Assembly: GCF_007741495.1 (NCBI RefSeq)
Contig: NZ_CP036262.1
Span: 7,152,591-7,216,590 of the forward strand
Direction: 5' to 3'
DNA from: Roseimaritima multifibrata
GTDB lineage: Bacteria; Planctomycetota; Planctomycetia; Pirellulales; Pirellulaceae
DNA length: 64,000 nucleotides
Under the pieces are notes generated by a model. That model had not been told where the DNA came from. It made no database searches and was given only the letters and a program-made list of their open reading frames with translations. Made by a program: the position numbers and the translations under genes. The stretch's first letter is position 1. Every line of letters begins with the position of its first letter. This document shows positions 43,121 through 52,721 of the stretch, piece by piece.

Positions 43121-43651
43121 TCAATGCTTTATCTGAGCCGGTGCAATAATTTTTGCGTCAGCATCCTGACCGGTCCACTCGGGCAAATCGACGCGGCTGG
43201 CTTTCCAACCTGGATGGACCAATTGTCCCGACGTTCCGCTTCCTTCGCCGATCCACTGATAAGCGGCCGGTGAAGCACCACTGGGAACTTCCACCTGGCT
43301 TCCCTCAGAACCTGCCACCACCGGCTGCAAGCCCATCACCCTTTCCAAAATGGATGCACACTGCAGCAGGCAAGGTCGAGCCGCAGCGCCGACCTGAGCG
43401 TCTGAATAGGCATCCAATTTTTCCTGCACCAAATCGACCAAGCGAGCCTCTCGCTGCAGAGTTGCTAGCAAGGCCACCGCATCGCTGCGCGCCGGCGGCA
43501 ACGGAGCCGGCGGAACGGGAGCCGTTTCAATCCGAGCCGGTTCGGGCGCCGACACGGCGGATTCGCCCTCGAGTGCTAGCTGCACCCGCTGCGAAGTTTC
43601 TGAATTAAAAAGGGAGCCAAAAAAGGCTCGGAAAGCTGTACCCAGGGCCAT
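43121..43651 (-). CDS. DUF2760 family protein, Hsp70 operon
   Basis: A 176-residue protein. A short N-terminus with a hydrophobic patch (FRAFFGSLF) and a Pro/Ala-rich linker are followed by the DUF2760 domain: ALLATLQREARLVDLVQEKL, YSDAQVGAAARPCLLQC and the ending GQLVHPGWKASRVDLP. DUF2760 is a conserved family of unknown function found next to Hsp70 genes. Conserved linkage in distant phyla implies that it works with these chaperones, possibly as a co-chaperone or substrate adaptor; no J-domain or NEF motif is visible. It is the first gene of the operon, and the ATG at 43651 is the only one before the domain. Confidence 0.92.
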   Translation of the reverse strand: MALGTAFRAFFGSLFNSETSQRVQLALEGESAVSAPEPARIETAPVPPAPLPPARSDAVALLATLQREARLVDLVQEKLDAYSDAQVGAAARPCLLQCASILERVMGLQPVVAGSEGSQVEVPSGASPAAYQWIGEGSGTSGQLVHPGWKASRVDLPEWTGQDADAKIIAPAQIKH

Positions 43652-43954
43652 GACAATCTCGAAGGGCTAAAGACTTCTAAAAATCGCAGATCTTGCGAAC
43701 TATTTTTGCGAGCGATTTCTCTAGCTAATAGCCTGAATCGCAAAGTCGATTTCGTCCAGACGTGTGAAACCGCTCAAGTCGATCCGATTTCTGGCCGATA
43801 TCTTTTCCATGCAACCAAGGGAACCTGTGAAACCGTCAGATATTGACCAATCATCACTGAATCCCTACGTTACTTAAATCACCAGCCGACAGCGGGTCGG
43901 ACCGGTTTTTCAAAGCAAAAAGATCGGTATCGTCAAAAACGGCAGGTAACTATC
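43652..43954. other. Intergenic region between Hsp70 operon and tRNA-Cys
   Basis: A 300-base divergent gap containing the promoters of the DUF2760 operon and tRNA-Cys. The 9-mer GTGAAACCG occurs twice, near 43764 and 43836. A small hairpin CCGAC-AGCG-GGTCGG near 43884-43898 is followed by ACCGGTTTTT and could be a weak terminator. No gene is seen. Confidence 0.45.
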
Positions 43955-44026
43955 GGCGACGTGGCCAAGCGGCTAAGGCATCGGATTGCAAATCCGACAT
44001 CCCGGGTTCGAATCCCGGCGTCGCCT
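43955..44026 (+). tRNA. tRNA-Cys (anticodon GCA)
   Basis: A complete 72-base cloverleaf. The acceptor stem GGCGACG pairs with CGTCGCC. The D-arm contains GGCC...GGC. The anticodon stem TCGGA/TCCGA holds the loop TTGCAAA with anticodon GCA. The T-arm CCGGG-TTCGAAT-CCCGG is perfect. The discriminator is T, as expected for tRNA-Cys. The 3' CCA is not encoded (the sequence continues CTTT). It stands alone, 118 bases before a methyltransferase gene, with a terminator between them. Confidence 0.97.
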
Positions 44027-44074
44027 CTTTCGAATTCATCAGGACGAAACTTCGCTTTCTACCGATGAAACGGC

Positions 44075-44117
44075 AAAAAAACCCCAGCCCACCGTTTTTG
44101 GTGGGCTGGGGTTTTTT
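44075..44117. terminator. Bidirectional intrinsic terminator after tRNA-Cys
   Basis: A long perfect stem (AACCCCAGCCCACC with GGTGGGCTGGGGTT) around a short T-rich loop, with six As before and a T-run after. It ends tRNA-Cys transcription. It could act in both directions, but no minus-strand gene stops here. Confidence 0.9.
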
Positions 44118-44143
44118 GTTGTCCTCCCGACGCTGGCTCTCGG

Positions 44144-44791
44144 ATGATCAGCCCCGATTTATACAAAAATAGCCAAACCTACGACTTCTTCATCAAATTA
44201 CTCGGCTACCAAGCGGGCATCGATCGGTATCTCCGGACGATGACGCTGGAAACCGCCCCTCGCCGGGTGCTTGATGCGGGCTGCGGCACCGGTCTGCTGG
44301 GACTGCATTTTCTTCAGCGTTTTCCCCAGACTCGTTTATTGGCGACCGACCTAGAACCCAATTTTCTGCAAGCGACGCTCGCCAATGCCGATTCGCGGAA
44401 AATCGACCGCAAGCGAATTGAAGTCGGCATCGCCAACATTTCAGCCCCCAGAAAAATCACCTCGCTAGATGGTCAACTGTCGACGCTCGATGAAGGGACT
44501 TTTGACCTGATCTGCGTCGGAGCGGTTGTGGGGTACGCGGACGATACAAAACAAAGCCTCCGTGAATTGGTCTCGCTGTTGGCTCCAGGTGGGACGTTGA
44601 TCAATATCGAAATGAATGAAAGCCTCACCGGCCGATTTGTTTCCCATCGCTACCACTACCACAATATCCCGCTCGCTCAAATGCAACAGCTGCTCACGGA
44701 AGCTGGATGTGAGATGAAAGCGATGAAGCTAAGCCTAAAGCATCTGCCAGCCAAACTGACCAGAACCGCCATCGTCGCTCGCAAGAAGTAA
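44144..44791 (+). CDS. Class I SAM-dependent methyltransferase
   Basis: A 215-residue Rossmann-fold methyltransferase. Motif I is VLDAGCGTGLLGLHF, motif II carries the acidic residue in LLATDLEPNFL, and FDLICVGAVVGYADD gives motif IV/post I. The latter part (LAPGGTLINIEMNE) is motif VI. It starts at ATG 44144, 27 bases after a strong terminator, so it must have its own promoter or rely on readthrough. The substrate cannot be inferred; the C-terminus is short, and the N-terminus (MISPDLYKNSQTYDFFIKLL) resembles small-molecule methyltransferases of the UbiE/Methyltransf_25 kind. It is convergent with the sucrose operon. Confidence 0.87.
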   Translation: MISPDLYKNSQTYDFFIKLLGYQAGIDRYLRTMTLETAPRRVLDAGCGTGLLGLHFLQRFPQTRLLATDLEPNFLQATLANADSRKIDRKRIEVGIANISAPRKITSLDGQLSTLDEGTFDLICVGAVVGYADDTKQSLRELVSLLAPGGTLINIEMNESLTGRFVSHRYHYHNIPLAQMQQLLTEAGCEMKAMKLSLKHLPAKLTRTAIVARKK

Positions 44792-44896
44792 AACCCTTTC
44801 TTGCGATCAGCCTAGAGGATCAATTCCAGCCAAACATCTGTGATATCGCAGTGGTGAAATCACCGCGGATTCGCATCAAATTCAGCCCAAAGGGAA

Positions 44897-44921
44897 CGCC
44901 GCATTTCAAAAAAATGCGGCG
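44897..44921. terminator. Hairpin between convergent methyltransferase and amylosucrase genes
   Basis: CGCCGCATTT (44897-44906) pairs with AAATGCGGCG (44912-44921) around an A-rich loop. It sits 6 bases beyond the amylosucrase stop on the minus strand. No terminal T-run follows in either direction, so it may act as an end-protecting or weak bidirectional terminator. Confidence 0.45.
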
Positions 44922-44926
44922 ACACC

Positions 44927-46963
44927 TTAGACTCTTTTCAACCAGAGAACCTGGTAGGGGGCAACTATCAGGTCCGTGCTACTGCCATAGGTTTGACCGC
45001 CGATCGCGTCTTCGAAGAACCGTCCTAGCCCCGCGGTTCGCAGCACATTACCCTCCAGTGACTGCGGTTGTTCGGAGAAGTTTGCGACCACCACCAAACG
45101 GTGGCTGTCTCGCGACCGAACAAATGTTAACAGATGTGTATTGCCTGACTGAACAAGGTCCATCTTTTGTCCGCCCAGCGCTGGCAATGACTTGCGCACC
45201 GTGATCATCCGCTGAAGCGACCGAAAGATCCGTCGCCTGAGCGATCCCGGCCCCGAGCCCAAACTGTCTCCCAGTTCCTCCAAGAACTCCCACTTCATTT
45301 TGGGACGGTGAACCCACCGCGTATCGCCTGCTTTGGCTGGATCTTCAACGAAATCATAATCGTTTAGCATTCCCCACTCTTCACCCAGATACAGCAGCGG
45401 AATCCCACCGATACTCAGTGCGACTCCCTGAAGAAGCAGGATACGGCCGATCGCTTCGTCCATTCCCTTTTCGTCTTCATGCTCAATCGCTAATTCAAGG
45501 CCTGCCAGGGAAGCCATCGTGCCGGCGATACGCATGTCCCCGGTCGCTTGGTTCTCTTGGAAAGGGATTCCGCGTGCAAACGATCCTTGAAACTGACCGG
45601 TGTAAAACCGATTGAGGAACTGCCGATGGTCATAGGCATTGATTCCTATCTTCGAGGCATCGGCATCATCAAAGGTCCAGCCGATATCATCATGGCAGCG
45701 AAGGTAGTTCACCCATGCCGTGTTTTCTGGCAATTGATGTCGGTGACTGAGCGACTGGGTCAATAATCGAACCTCACGCGTCGCCAACGATTCCCACAAC
45801 AACGCCATCAACGTTGGATTATAAGAAATCTGGCATTCGTCGTGACCGATATACTTAACGACATCGTCCGGGTGCACGATCGCTTCGGATTTAAACAGCA
45901 GGCCTGGGGTTGCGATACTCGCCAATCGGTTAAACGCCTGGATCAAGGTATGGGCCTTCGGCAGATTTTCGCAATTGGTTCCCATCTGTTTCCAGATAAA
46001 GGCAACCGCATCCAGCCTTAAAATATCGACCCCGGTATCCGCGATAAAAAACAGCTCTTCCAGCATCGCTCGAAAGACCGATGGGTTGCTGTAATTCAGG
46101 TCCCACTGGAAACTATTGAACGTGGTCCAAACCCACTGTTGCATCCCGTCATGCCAAGTGAAGTTCCCTCTGCGGACGGTAGGAAAAATCTCGCGAAGGG
46201 TCTGCTCGTACCGGTCCGGAGTCTCTCGATCGGGATAGATGTAGTAAAACTCTTGATACTCCAACTCACCGGCCTGAGCTTTCTGAGCCCACTGATGATC
46301 ATCCGAGGTGTGGTTAAAAACAAAATCGAGGACCAAGCAAATCCCCGCTTCACGGAGATCGTCCGCCAGTAGTCTGAGGTCCTCCATCGTTCCCAAGCGA
46401 GGATCGACCGAACGGTAATTACTGATCGCATAACCACCATCATTGTTTCCCGGGCGAACGGCAAACAGCGGCATCAAGTGAAGGTAGGTCAGCCCTAGTT
46501 CTTGAAAGTAACCAATCGATTCTCGCAAGCGTCCTAGATTGTCGCTAAACAAATCGACGTATAAGGCGCCGCCAACCATCTTCTCCGACGTAAACCAATC
46601 GGGATCGTTGATACGCTGATGATCCACCTCACGAAGCACCGGTGAACGATGAGCCCAAGCTTCCGCAGCGGTGATCAGAATTTGTTCTAGGTGGTAAAAG
46701 AAATCGTACCGCTGGCCATACAATTCGCGCAGCAGTTCAAACAGCGATTGCCAGTGGTCATGCAATCGAACTTCGAAATCGTGCCGCACACGTTCCGATG
46801 TTTTCGTTTTCTCCCAAACCGCGTCTAGCCTTGGCAGCAAACGCTGCAATGTAAGTTGTGCCTCAAACGCAAGACTTCCAGGCCTAAGGTTCCCGGACGT
46901 CCTTTTTCCTTGGCTAGGTGCACCGTTTTGGGAGGCGGCTCCGTTATTCTTCGTGCCGATCAT
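44927..46963 (-). CDS. ams: Amylosucrase (GH13)
   Basis: A 678-residue glycoside hydrolase family 13 enzyme that transfers glucose from sucrose onto alpha-glucan and releases fructose. The four GH13 regions are clear: [26 protein letters not shown] (nucleophile Asp), [11 protein letters not shown] (acid/base Glu) and [10 protein letters not shown]. The N-terminal helical domain (residues about 25-110) and the segment [19 protein letters not shown] are typical of amylosucrase rather than sucrose phosphorylase. It overlaps the preceding sucrose-phosphate synthase gene by 20 bases, so sucrose synthesis and sucrose use are co-expressed. From family knowledge, similar sps/spp/ams groupings occur in planctomycetes and methylotrophs. 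Trehalose synthase is the main alternative and less likely. Confidence 0.93.
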   Translation of the reverse strand: MIGTKNNGAASQNGAPSQGKRTSGNLRPGSLAFEAQLTLQRLLPRLDAVWEKTKTSERVRHDFEVRLHDHWQSLFELLRELYGQRYDFFYHLEQILITAAEAWAHRSPVLREVDHQRINDPDWFTSEKMVGGALYVDLFSDNLGRLRESIGYFQELGLTYLHLMPLFAVRPGNNDGGYAISNYRSVDPRLGTMEDLRLLADDLREAGICLVLDFVFNHTSDDHQWAQKAQAGELEYQEFYYIYPDRETPDRYEQTLREIFPTVRRGNFTWHDGMQQWVWTTFNSFQWDLNYSNPSVFRAMLEELFFIADTGVDILRLDAVAFIWKQMGTNCENLPKAHTLIQAFNRLASIATPGLLFKSEAIVHPDDVVKYIGHDECQISYNPTLMALLWESLATREVRLLTQSLSHRHQLPENTAWVNYLRCHDDIGWTFDDADASKIGINAYDHRQFLNRFYTGQFQGSFARGIPFQENQATGDMRIAGTMASLAGLELAIEHEDEKGMDEAIGRILLLQGVALSIGGIPLLYLGEEWGMLNDYDFVEDPAKAGDTRWVHRPKMKWEFLEELGDSLGSGPGSLRRRIFRSLQRMITVRKSLPALGGQKMDLVQSGNTHLLTFVRSRDSHRLVVVANFSEQPQSLEGNVLRTAGLGRFFEDAIGGQTYGSSTDLIVAPYQVLWLKRV

Positions 46964-49160
46964 TCGGGATAACGATATTGTCTAAGAATTGGTAGTAATG
47001 AATGCCCTCAATGATCCCTCGTGCGTGTTCCGCTTCGGCAAAGTAGACACGAGGTCGATTGCGTATCACTTCCAATTCGGGACTATAGTTCCCCACAACA
47101 ACACCTAGCGTTCTACCCAGTAGCATGCCAGCGTCGTTACCGGAATCGCCTGCCACAAGAACATTGTCGGGCGAGAACCCCCATTTCCACAACAGGTGCC
47201 GCATCGACAAATCGCTGCCACCACGAACAGGAATCACGTCTAAGTACATTCCCAGGGATAGAACAACCTTAGCACGCAATCCAGCACTGCGAAGGGCCTT
47301 CTGAATTTCGGCAGGAGTCGGTGCTTTTTCTGGATCGATTTCATAGCTGATTTTATACTCGGATTGCTGAGATTCAGGCTGTATATAAAGCCCCTCGATC
47401 GAATCCAATTTTTCCCGAATCTCGGCAGGCTTCCAGGCGAATCCAATTTGCTGCCGCCAGCTGAGGTCCGGAGTCAACCGCTCTCCATAATGCAGTTGTG
47501 TCCCCGCATCGGTATCGATCAGGTCCGGTTGCGGCAGCCCCAATTCCTGAATCAAATTCAACGCGCTGTCCAATCGCCGACCGGTCGCGATCCCAAATCC
47601 AATGTGTGGGTGGTCCTTAATCAGCTGGATAAATTCGGCTAGCCCGTCAGGGTCGCCGGTCAACGTGTTATCCAAATCGGTGATGATGATCCGATCAAAT
47701 TCAGGCAACCGCCGCTGCGAGTGTGTCTGTTGCAAGACAGGTGCTGCGCTATTCTGCAGGATATCATCCAAGTCTCGCAAATAGCGTTTGGCGTGGTTAC
47801 TCCAGGAATAATGTTTTCGAGTACCAACGATTCCGGCTTTTGACCATTCGTCCCACTGCTCCGGTTCGGTCAACCCCCGTAGCAATGCCTTCTCGATCCC
47901 CTCGTTATCGAGCGGATCGATCAACAGCCCATTTCCGCAGTTAGCGATGATGTCGCGAGGCCCCCCATCATTGGTTGCGATAATCGGCAAACCGGTGGCT
48001 CCCGCTTCCAATAATGTCAGTCCAAACGGTTCGGTCAGCGCGGGGTTGATGAACAGCCCTCGTCGAGAGGTCGCCAAGCGATAAAGGTCCGGCACGTCTC
48101 GAGGGGTATGGTTTTTGGGATAGGCAACCTTGCCATACAAATCATACTTATCGATTTGTTCCATAATGTTACGGATGACATCTCGCTGAGCCTTGGGAAG
48201 ATCTTTCAGGTCTTCACGCGTCCCCATGATGAGGACAAGATTCGCCCGTTCGCGAAGCTCTTCGCTTTCGCCGTAGACTTCAACCAACTTATGAAGATTC
48301 TTCCGCTCGTCTGGGCGAGCCAGCGTCAGAATCATTGGCTTTTCGGGTTCTTTCAAAAAGCGATGCAGTTCGTCTGCGAACGGAGTTGGTTTCCAGTCAT
48401 CCGTCAGCGGGGAAAAATTATCCAGGTCCACTCCCGGCGGAATCACCTCCATCCGTGAAGGCTGGTAATGGTCGTACAATTCGTACTGCTGTTCGATCTC
48501 TTGACTGGTGCTTGTAACGACCATCGACGCGGTTTCCAGCGCGACCTCTTCCGCTTCGATCCGCTGCGTAAACTTGTACTTTCGCTCCATCGCATCCGTT
48601 GAATTGGCATGCTTGCCGACACTCAATCGCTGCTGTTTCACTCGACCGAGTGAGTGCCCCGTGAAGATAAAGGGGATATGCAGTAATTGCGCCAGATGAG
48701 CCCCCACCATCCCCGCATCGGCGTAGTGACCATGAATGATATGCGGCAAGCCATGGCGGCGAAAATGGACCAGGCATTGGTCGATGAACATTTCCAAGAA
48801 TGGCCACAACGACTCTTTTTTCAAATACCGTTTAGGACCGAACGGGATCCGGACAATTTTTGCGTTCTCGCAGATAGCTTCTTCTAATTGAGCGTAATCA
48901 TCATCCAGGCGGGGATCGATAATCTGCCGGGTCAATAATTCGACTTCACGGACGTGCGGCTGAGCAGCTAACTCTCGAGCCAATTCGAGGACATATTTGA
49001 TCTGCCCACCGGTGTCTGAATCAAAGCCAAGCGGTGCGTCGGTCGCGCGAATTAAACCATGGAGACTAATGAGAGAAATTTTGAGTGAATTTTCTTCTTC
49101 AAGAAGTTTCATTTTGGCTTGGGGATAGACGAACGGAAAGTTGAAGACGACTAGATCCAT
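46944..49160 (-). CDS. sps: Sucrose-phosphate synthase fused to sucrose-phosphatase
   Basis: A 738-residue bifunctional enzyme. The N-terminal 470 residues are a GT4 glycosyltransferase: [51 protein letters not shown] and the C-terminal-half motif [13 protein letters not shown], diagnostic for sucrose-phosphate synthase. It joins UDP-glucose (or ADP-glucose) and fructose-6-phosphate. From about residue 490 a HAD phosphatase domain follows, with [20 protein letters not shown] and [10 protein letters not shown], the sucrose-6-phosphatase signature. A complete two-step sucrose pathway is thus in one chain, and sucrose may serve as osmolyte or reserve. The ATG at 49160 or the one at 49112 (MKLLEEEN) may be the start; the first 16 residues look non-conserved. 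Confidence 0.94.
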   Translation of the reverse strand: MDLVVFNFPFVYPQAKMKLLEEENSLKISLISLHGLIRATDAPLGFDSDTGGQIKYVLELARELAAQPHVREVELLTRQIIDPRLDDDYAQLEEAICENAKIVRIPFGPKRYLKKESLWPFLEMFIDQCLVHFRRHGLPHIIHGHYADAGMVGAHLAQLLHIPFIFTGHSLGRVKQQRLSVGKHANSTDAMERKYKFTQRIEAEEVALETASMVVTSTSQEIEQQYELYDHYQPSRMEVIPPGVDLDNFSPLTDDWKPTPFADELHRFLKEPEKPMILTLARPDERKNLHKLVEVYGESEELRERANLVLIMGTREDLKDLPKAQRDVIRNIMEQIDKYDLYGKVAYPKNHTPRDVPDLYRLATSRRGLFINPALTEPFGLTLLEAGATGLPIIATNDGGPRDIIANCGNGLLIDPLDNEGIEKALLRGLTEPEQWDEWSKAGIVGTRKHYSWSNHAKRYLRDLDDILQNSAAPVLQQTHSQRRLPEFDRIIITDLDNTLTGDPDGLAEFIQLIKDHPHIGFGIATGRRLDSALNLIQELGLPQPDLIDTDAGTQLHYGERLTPDLSWRQQIGFAWKPAEIREKLDSIEGLYIQPESQQSEYKISYEIDPEKAPTPAEIQKALRSAGLRAKVVLSLGMYLDVIPVRGGSDLSMRHLLWKWGFSPDNVLVAGDSGNDAGMLLGRTLGVVVGNYSPELEVIRNRPRVYFAEAEHARGIIEGIHYYQFLDNIVIPNDRHEE

Positions 49161-49572
49161 CGACCAGCAAACACCGATTCTGTTTGCCTAACCTTAAACC
49201 CTACCCTAACTCGAAGCGGATTGCTGGCGCGCACCTAACTCAAACCAGGAAACCGGCATTCAATCAAGCAACAATGGATCCGAAAAAACGAACGTAATCA
49301 TGAGTGTGCAAAAACCGTTCCAAGAACAGGATGCAGCCTGGGCATCGCTTCGACGGCAAGTTCACTGCCCCACTCAAAGGAATCGAAGCTTCCACTACTG
49401 TCCCAGTAGGGAGAAAACAGGTACCAATAACTGGCTGAGATGAATTGTGGCGTAAGCCAATTTCGATAAACTGAGGGTTTTCGTGTTTTCATTTCGAATC
49501 AACAGCAAATGAAAATCAACCTCAGAAGGTGCTAATCTGCCCTTCCTCACCTTTTATGGGCGAATTCCAAAA
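49161..49572. other. Intergenic region between sucrose operon and DUF1559 gene
   Basis: A 412-base divergent gap. A small minus frame at 49298-49492 lacks a ribosome-binding site and family features, and I do not call it. No terminator or strong promoter is evident. The last 90 bases are AT-richer and probably hold the DUF1559 promoter. Confidence 0.45.
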
Positions 49573-50472
49573 ATGTGTTCCAAACAAACTTCGCGTATCT
49601 CGCGACGTGGTTTTACCTTAGTCGAATTGCTCGTGGTGATCGCCATCATTGGAGTGCTTGTCGGGCTGCTCCTGCCTGCGGTTCAAGCAGCCCGCGAAGC
49701 TGCTCGCCGAATGCAGTGTTCGAACAACATGAAACAGCTTGGCCTAGCCCTGCACAATTACCACGATGTCAACAAGCGATTCCCTCCATGCAGCATCGAT
49801 GGTGGCGGCAAAATTGGGATTTTGGTCCGTTTGCTCCCTTTCATGGAGCAACAAAACCTCTTTGAACAGGTCCGTTACGACGGCAACTATGTTCAAAATC
49901 TTCCGATGGCTCAGAACCGAATCGACGGTTTCTTATGCCCCAGCGGGCCCGAACAGTTTTCTGTTAGCACCGCGGCAAATGAAGCCGATCTTTACACGAC
50001 GCACTACTACGGAAACTCAGGCCCCATCGGTACCAACGCACAAACCAATCAGACCTACGTCCGCGACACAACTCGTGAAAATGCATCTTTTGGCGAATAT
50101 GCCACAGACGGTGTTTTCCAATTACGTAGCAACCTGCGATTCGCCGACATTACCGATGGCACGACCAACACCATCGGCATGGGAGAAGTCTCTTACGAAC
50201 AGTACAAGTTCTATCGGGCTTGGACTCGCGGGCTGTATTGGTACAACGGAGTCGCTTTATTGTCGACCAAAAACCACAAGTGGCCAATCAATGCCGCCAA
50301 AAATGGAGGGTTCACAATGACCTTCAACAACGGTGGATACGGATCGCAACATCCTTCGGGCGCGATGTTTGGGATGATGGATGGATCGGTCCGATTTGTC
50401 TCGGAGACGATCGACATGACGGCGTATCGCGCTGCGGCTAGTCGGGGTTCGGGTGAGGTTAAGGGACTATGA
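49573..50472 (+). CDS. DUF1559 pseudopilin-like protein
   Basis: A 299-residue member of the DUF1559 family with the prepilin signal [20 protein letters not shown] and the conserved [20 protein letters not shown]. The body holds the usual aromatic- and Asn-rich beta segments, DGTTNTIGMGE and the ending SQHPSGAMFGMMDGSVRFV. The C-terminus is short and basic. The G-FTLVE cleavage site is intact. Its stop overlaps the start of a lipoprotein gene by four bases (ATGA), so this pair is translated together, like the DUF1559-lipoprotein pair at 10570-11759. Function unknown; presumed to be displayed on the cell surface. Confidence 0.94.
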   Translation: MCSKQTSRISRRGFTLVELLVVIAIIGVLVGLLLPAVQAAREAARRMQCSNNMKQLGLALHNYHDVNKRFPPCSIDGGGKIGILVRLLPFMEQQNLFEQVRYDGNYVQNLPMAQNRIDGFLCPSGPEQFSVSTAANEADLYTTHYYGNSGPIGTNAQTNQTYVRDTTRENASFGEYATDGVFQLRSNLRFADITDGTTNTIGMGEVSYEQYKFYRAWTRGLYWYNGVALLSTKNHKWPINAAKNGGFTMTFNNGGYGSQHPSGAMFGMMDGSVRFVSETIDMTAYRAAASRGSGEVKGL

Positions 50473-50912
50473 GCCAAACCATTCGTTTGAAGCATCAGCT
50501 TGTGCGATTTTTACCAGCTTTCCTGATCCCCGTTCTGTTCGCGATAAGTCTCGGCTGCGATTCTTCGGGGGTCCAGCGATACCGTTTTTCAGGCACCGTC
50601 TCCTACCAAGGGAAACCGGTCCCCCAGGGAACGATCATGCTGGAACCCGACACTTCCAAAGGGAATTCTGGAGCTGCGGGTTCCGCAGCAATTGTCGATG
50701 GACGATTCGATTCCTCTGCCAACGGCACGGGCTTCACCGGAGGCCCTCAAATAGTGAGTATCCAAGGCTTTGACGGGGTCAATCCTGAACCCGATTTCGC
50801 ACCATATGGAGCTCCCATTGGAAAAGGAAAAAGCTATATCAAGCCTTTCGATTTTCCAGAAGAAGATGTCGAAATGGATTTTGAAATGGCCGACGTCATC
50901 GACGCCAAGTAG
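50469..50912 (+). CDS. Lipoprotein coupled to DUF1559 gene
   Basis: A 147-residue lipoprotein. The signal ends in FAISLGC. The mature part begins RYRFSGTVSYQGKPVPQGTIMLEPD, which resembles the short beta-sandwich (carboxypeptidase-regulatory or transthyretin-like) lipoproteins that accompany DUF1559 genes in Planctomycetes. The tail is acidic (FPEEDVEMDFEMADVIDAK). The ATG overlaps the DUF1559 stop by four bases. No enzymatic residues are apparent. It is probably a surface or periplasmic partner of the pseudopilin-like protein; the two-gene linkage supports this, the biochemical role is unknown. Confidence 0.88.
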   Translation: MSQTIRLKHQLVRFLPAFLIPVLFAISLGCDSSGVQRYRFSGTVSYQGKPVPQGTIMLEPDTSKGNSGAAGSAAIVDGRFDSSANGTGFTGGPQIVSIQGFDGVNPEPDFAPYGAPIGKGKSYIKPFDFPEEDVEMDFEMADVIDAK

Positions 50913-50957
50913 CCAAACACCAAAACCCAATCCATATTCCGACACGCCGCAACCAAC

Positions 50958-50990
50958 AATAATCCTCGGCTCAAAGAATCGAGGATTACC
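50958..50990. repeat. Left outer hairpin repeat of the RAYT locus
   Basis: TAATCCTCG pairs with CGAGGATTA around an AAAGA-containing loop. The sequence is the near-perfect inverse of 52691-52721. It lies 46 bases after the lipoprotein stop, so it may double as a transcription barrier for that operon, though no T-run follows. Confidence 0.75.
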
Positions 50991-51020
50991 ATCTGAACGC
51001 GATAGCTGCTCAAACGGCTG

Positions 51021-51112
51021 AGGACACTCTACGCCAGCTGCTCCTCCATGCGTGCTAGCAACATCCCCGTAGAGGACACTCTATGGAAACAACGGCTGAG
51101 GACACTCTATGG
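51021..51112 (+). repeat. Three AGGACACTCTATGG repeats upstream of the transposase gene
   Basis: Copies at 51021-51034 (ending ACGC), 51073-51086 and 51099-51112. The first and third are preceded by the same AACGGCTG, so they share at least 20 bases. Spacing is irregular, unlike a CRISPR or an iteron array. Confidence 0.85.
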
Positions 51113-51310
51113 ACGCTAGCACTATGGCAGCTAGCAAATGATCTACTGGATTTGGTTCGCTTTCAGGTGTATTTAGATGTGCCATCTTTTTGGGACATGC
51201 AAGCAATTGGCAGGAATTGGCTCACGACATTTGCCCCTCTCCCTAACAGAGTTGCCCAATCACCCCGACAGTAGTAGGATACAAGTGTCGAGTTAACTCG
51301 CTCTTTTTTC

Positions 51311-52408
51311 ATGCATGGGGTAGGTGAAATGTGCAATGTAAATCGAAGTGAAGTGTTCAGGGCAAAAGAGGTAAACGTCTATCATGCGATGAATCGCACA
51401 TCACGTGGCATTTATCTGTTCGGAATCGACTTGAATTCCAAACGTGACTATCGGGATCGGCGAGTCTGGTATCGAGACCGGATGGCGTTGCTTGCTCGCT
51501 TCTTTTGTATTGATGTTTTGGCTTACAGCATCCTGTCGAATCATTGGCATGCCATCCTTCGGAATCGACCTGACCTGGCGGCCAAACTGACGCCACGTGA
51601 GATCGCTATTCGCTGGCTTTCAGTTACGTCGCGTGCGAAGTGCCGAGCGAAAAACGGCGGGAAGATTACCGAGTCGGAAATCGCTAAGATCGTCAACGAT
51701 CCCGAGGTTGTCGAAGAGTACCGTGAACGGTTGTCGAATATCTCATGGTTTGTTCGGCAGATGTGTCAAACGCTTTCCAGACGCTGCAACAAAGAAGACG
51801 GAGTTACCGGACGTCTTTTCGGTAACCGCTTTAAATTGAATCGTTTGCCAACTGAAGAGGAGATTTTGGCGGGGATGCTGTACGTCGACTTGAACCCGAT
51901 ACGCGCCGGCTTGGCCGAAGCCTTAGACGACTTTGCCGAAGTGTCGATCAGCGAACGACTGAAAACCCTTGAAGGTAAAACCGCCGATCTCGAATCATGG
52001 CTAGCACCGCTGGAGCTAGAAGGAGAAGTCGATGGCCAGCAAGTTGTGGTCGCGAACAAGCTAACGACTGCTCAGATCGAAGAGCAAGTTCGCAAACGTG
52101 AAGCCTTAAGCGAGCGTCTCGGTTGCGTCCCGATGAAACTAAAAGCCTACGAGGAATTGCTTTGGCACCTGGCCATCCAGTCCCGGCCAGAACTTCAGGC
52201 CTCCGATCGACTACCGGCGCGCATGTTCCGAAGTCTAATAGAGCTAGATGGGACCGCCGTGAACGTTGAAGAGTTAGCCGAGCGACACGCACAAATGGGG
52301 CATCGCTACGCATCGCCGGTCGACCTGCAAACCCGCACCGCGATCTACCAACGTCAAATCGCCGACCAGGAAACCGTCCCAATCGACAATACATGGTCGA
52401 TAGTCTGA
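51311..52408 (+). CDS. RAYT-like (Y1/HUH family) transposase
   Basis: A 365-residue protein of the REP-associated tyrosine transposase group. The strand-helix VYHAMNRTSRGIYLFG, the metal-binding HUH motif in SILSNHWHAILRN, GRLFGNRFK and YVDLNPIRAGL are the family hallmarks. The catalytic Tyr cannot be placed securely: the position usually Tyr in this part (after the WFVRQM helix) reads CQTLSRRCNKED, as in a divergent long-form subgroup. The extra C-terminal 130 residues (about 235-365) are helical and unassigned. The start may be ATG 51311 or ATG 51329; the latter has GGTAGG just upstream. The gene lies between inverted repeat sets and is intact, so it may still be active. Confidence 0.82.
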   Translation: MHGVGEMCNVNRSEVFRAKEVNVYHAMNRTSRGIYLFGIDLNSKRDYRDRRVWYRDRMALLARFFCIDVLAYSILSNHWHAILRNRPDLAAKLTPREIAIRWLSVTSRAKCRAKNGGKITESEIAKIVNDPEVVEEYRERLSNISWFVRQMCQTLSRRCNKEDGVTGRLFGNRFKLNRLPTEEEILAGMLYVDLNPIRAGLAEALDDFAEVSISERLKTLEGKTADLESWLAPLELEGEVDGQQVVVANKLTTAQIEEQVRKREALSERLGCVPMKLKAYEELLWHLAIQSRPELQASDRLPARMFRSLIELDGTAVNVEELAERHAQMGHRYASPVDLQTRTAIYQRQIADQETVPIDNTWSIV

Positions 52409-52592
52409 CCTAATCCCCGGTCGCCGAGTCCAAGTAGCGTCTCAAAAGTCAAGAAATGGGCCTTTGATCGCTACCGGTACACCCATAGCCCCAAAAAACG
52501 GCCTCAACAGGTAGTTAATCGGTCAAAATCTCTGTAACAAAGTGCCCACATTCATCAAAAAAACAAACATCAAAGCCAGCACACCCCCCCAA

Positions 52593-52669
52593 CCATAGAG
52601 TGTCCTCGGACTAACTCGGACTAATCTCCCCCGACCATAGAGTGTCCTGGAAAGGTGATAGAGTGTCCT
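52593..52669 (-). repeat. Three inverted CCATAGAGTGTCCT repeats downstream of the transposase gene
   Basis: Copies at 52593-52606, 52635-52648 and 52658-52669 (the last starts ATAG). The second and third are both followed by GGAAAGG. In orientation they are the mirror image of the upstream set, so transcripts across the locus could pair end to end. Confidence 0.85.
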
Positions 52670-52690
52670 GGAAAGGGGTGGGTACCAACG

Positions 52691-52721
52691 ACAATCCTCG
52701 ACTCTTTGAGCCGAGGATTAT
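52691..52721. repeat. Right outer hairpin repeat of the RAYT locus
   Basis: CAATCCTCG pairs with CGAGGATTA. It is the reverse complement of the left copy at 50958-50990 apart from two or three bases. It sits 29 bases beyond the stop of the minus-strand sigma-factor gene. Confidence 0.75.
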
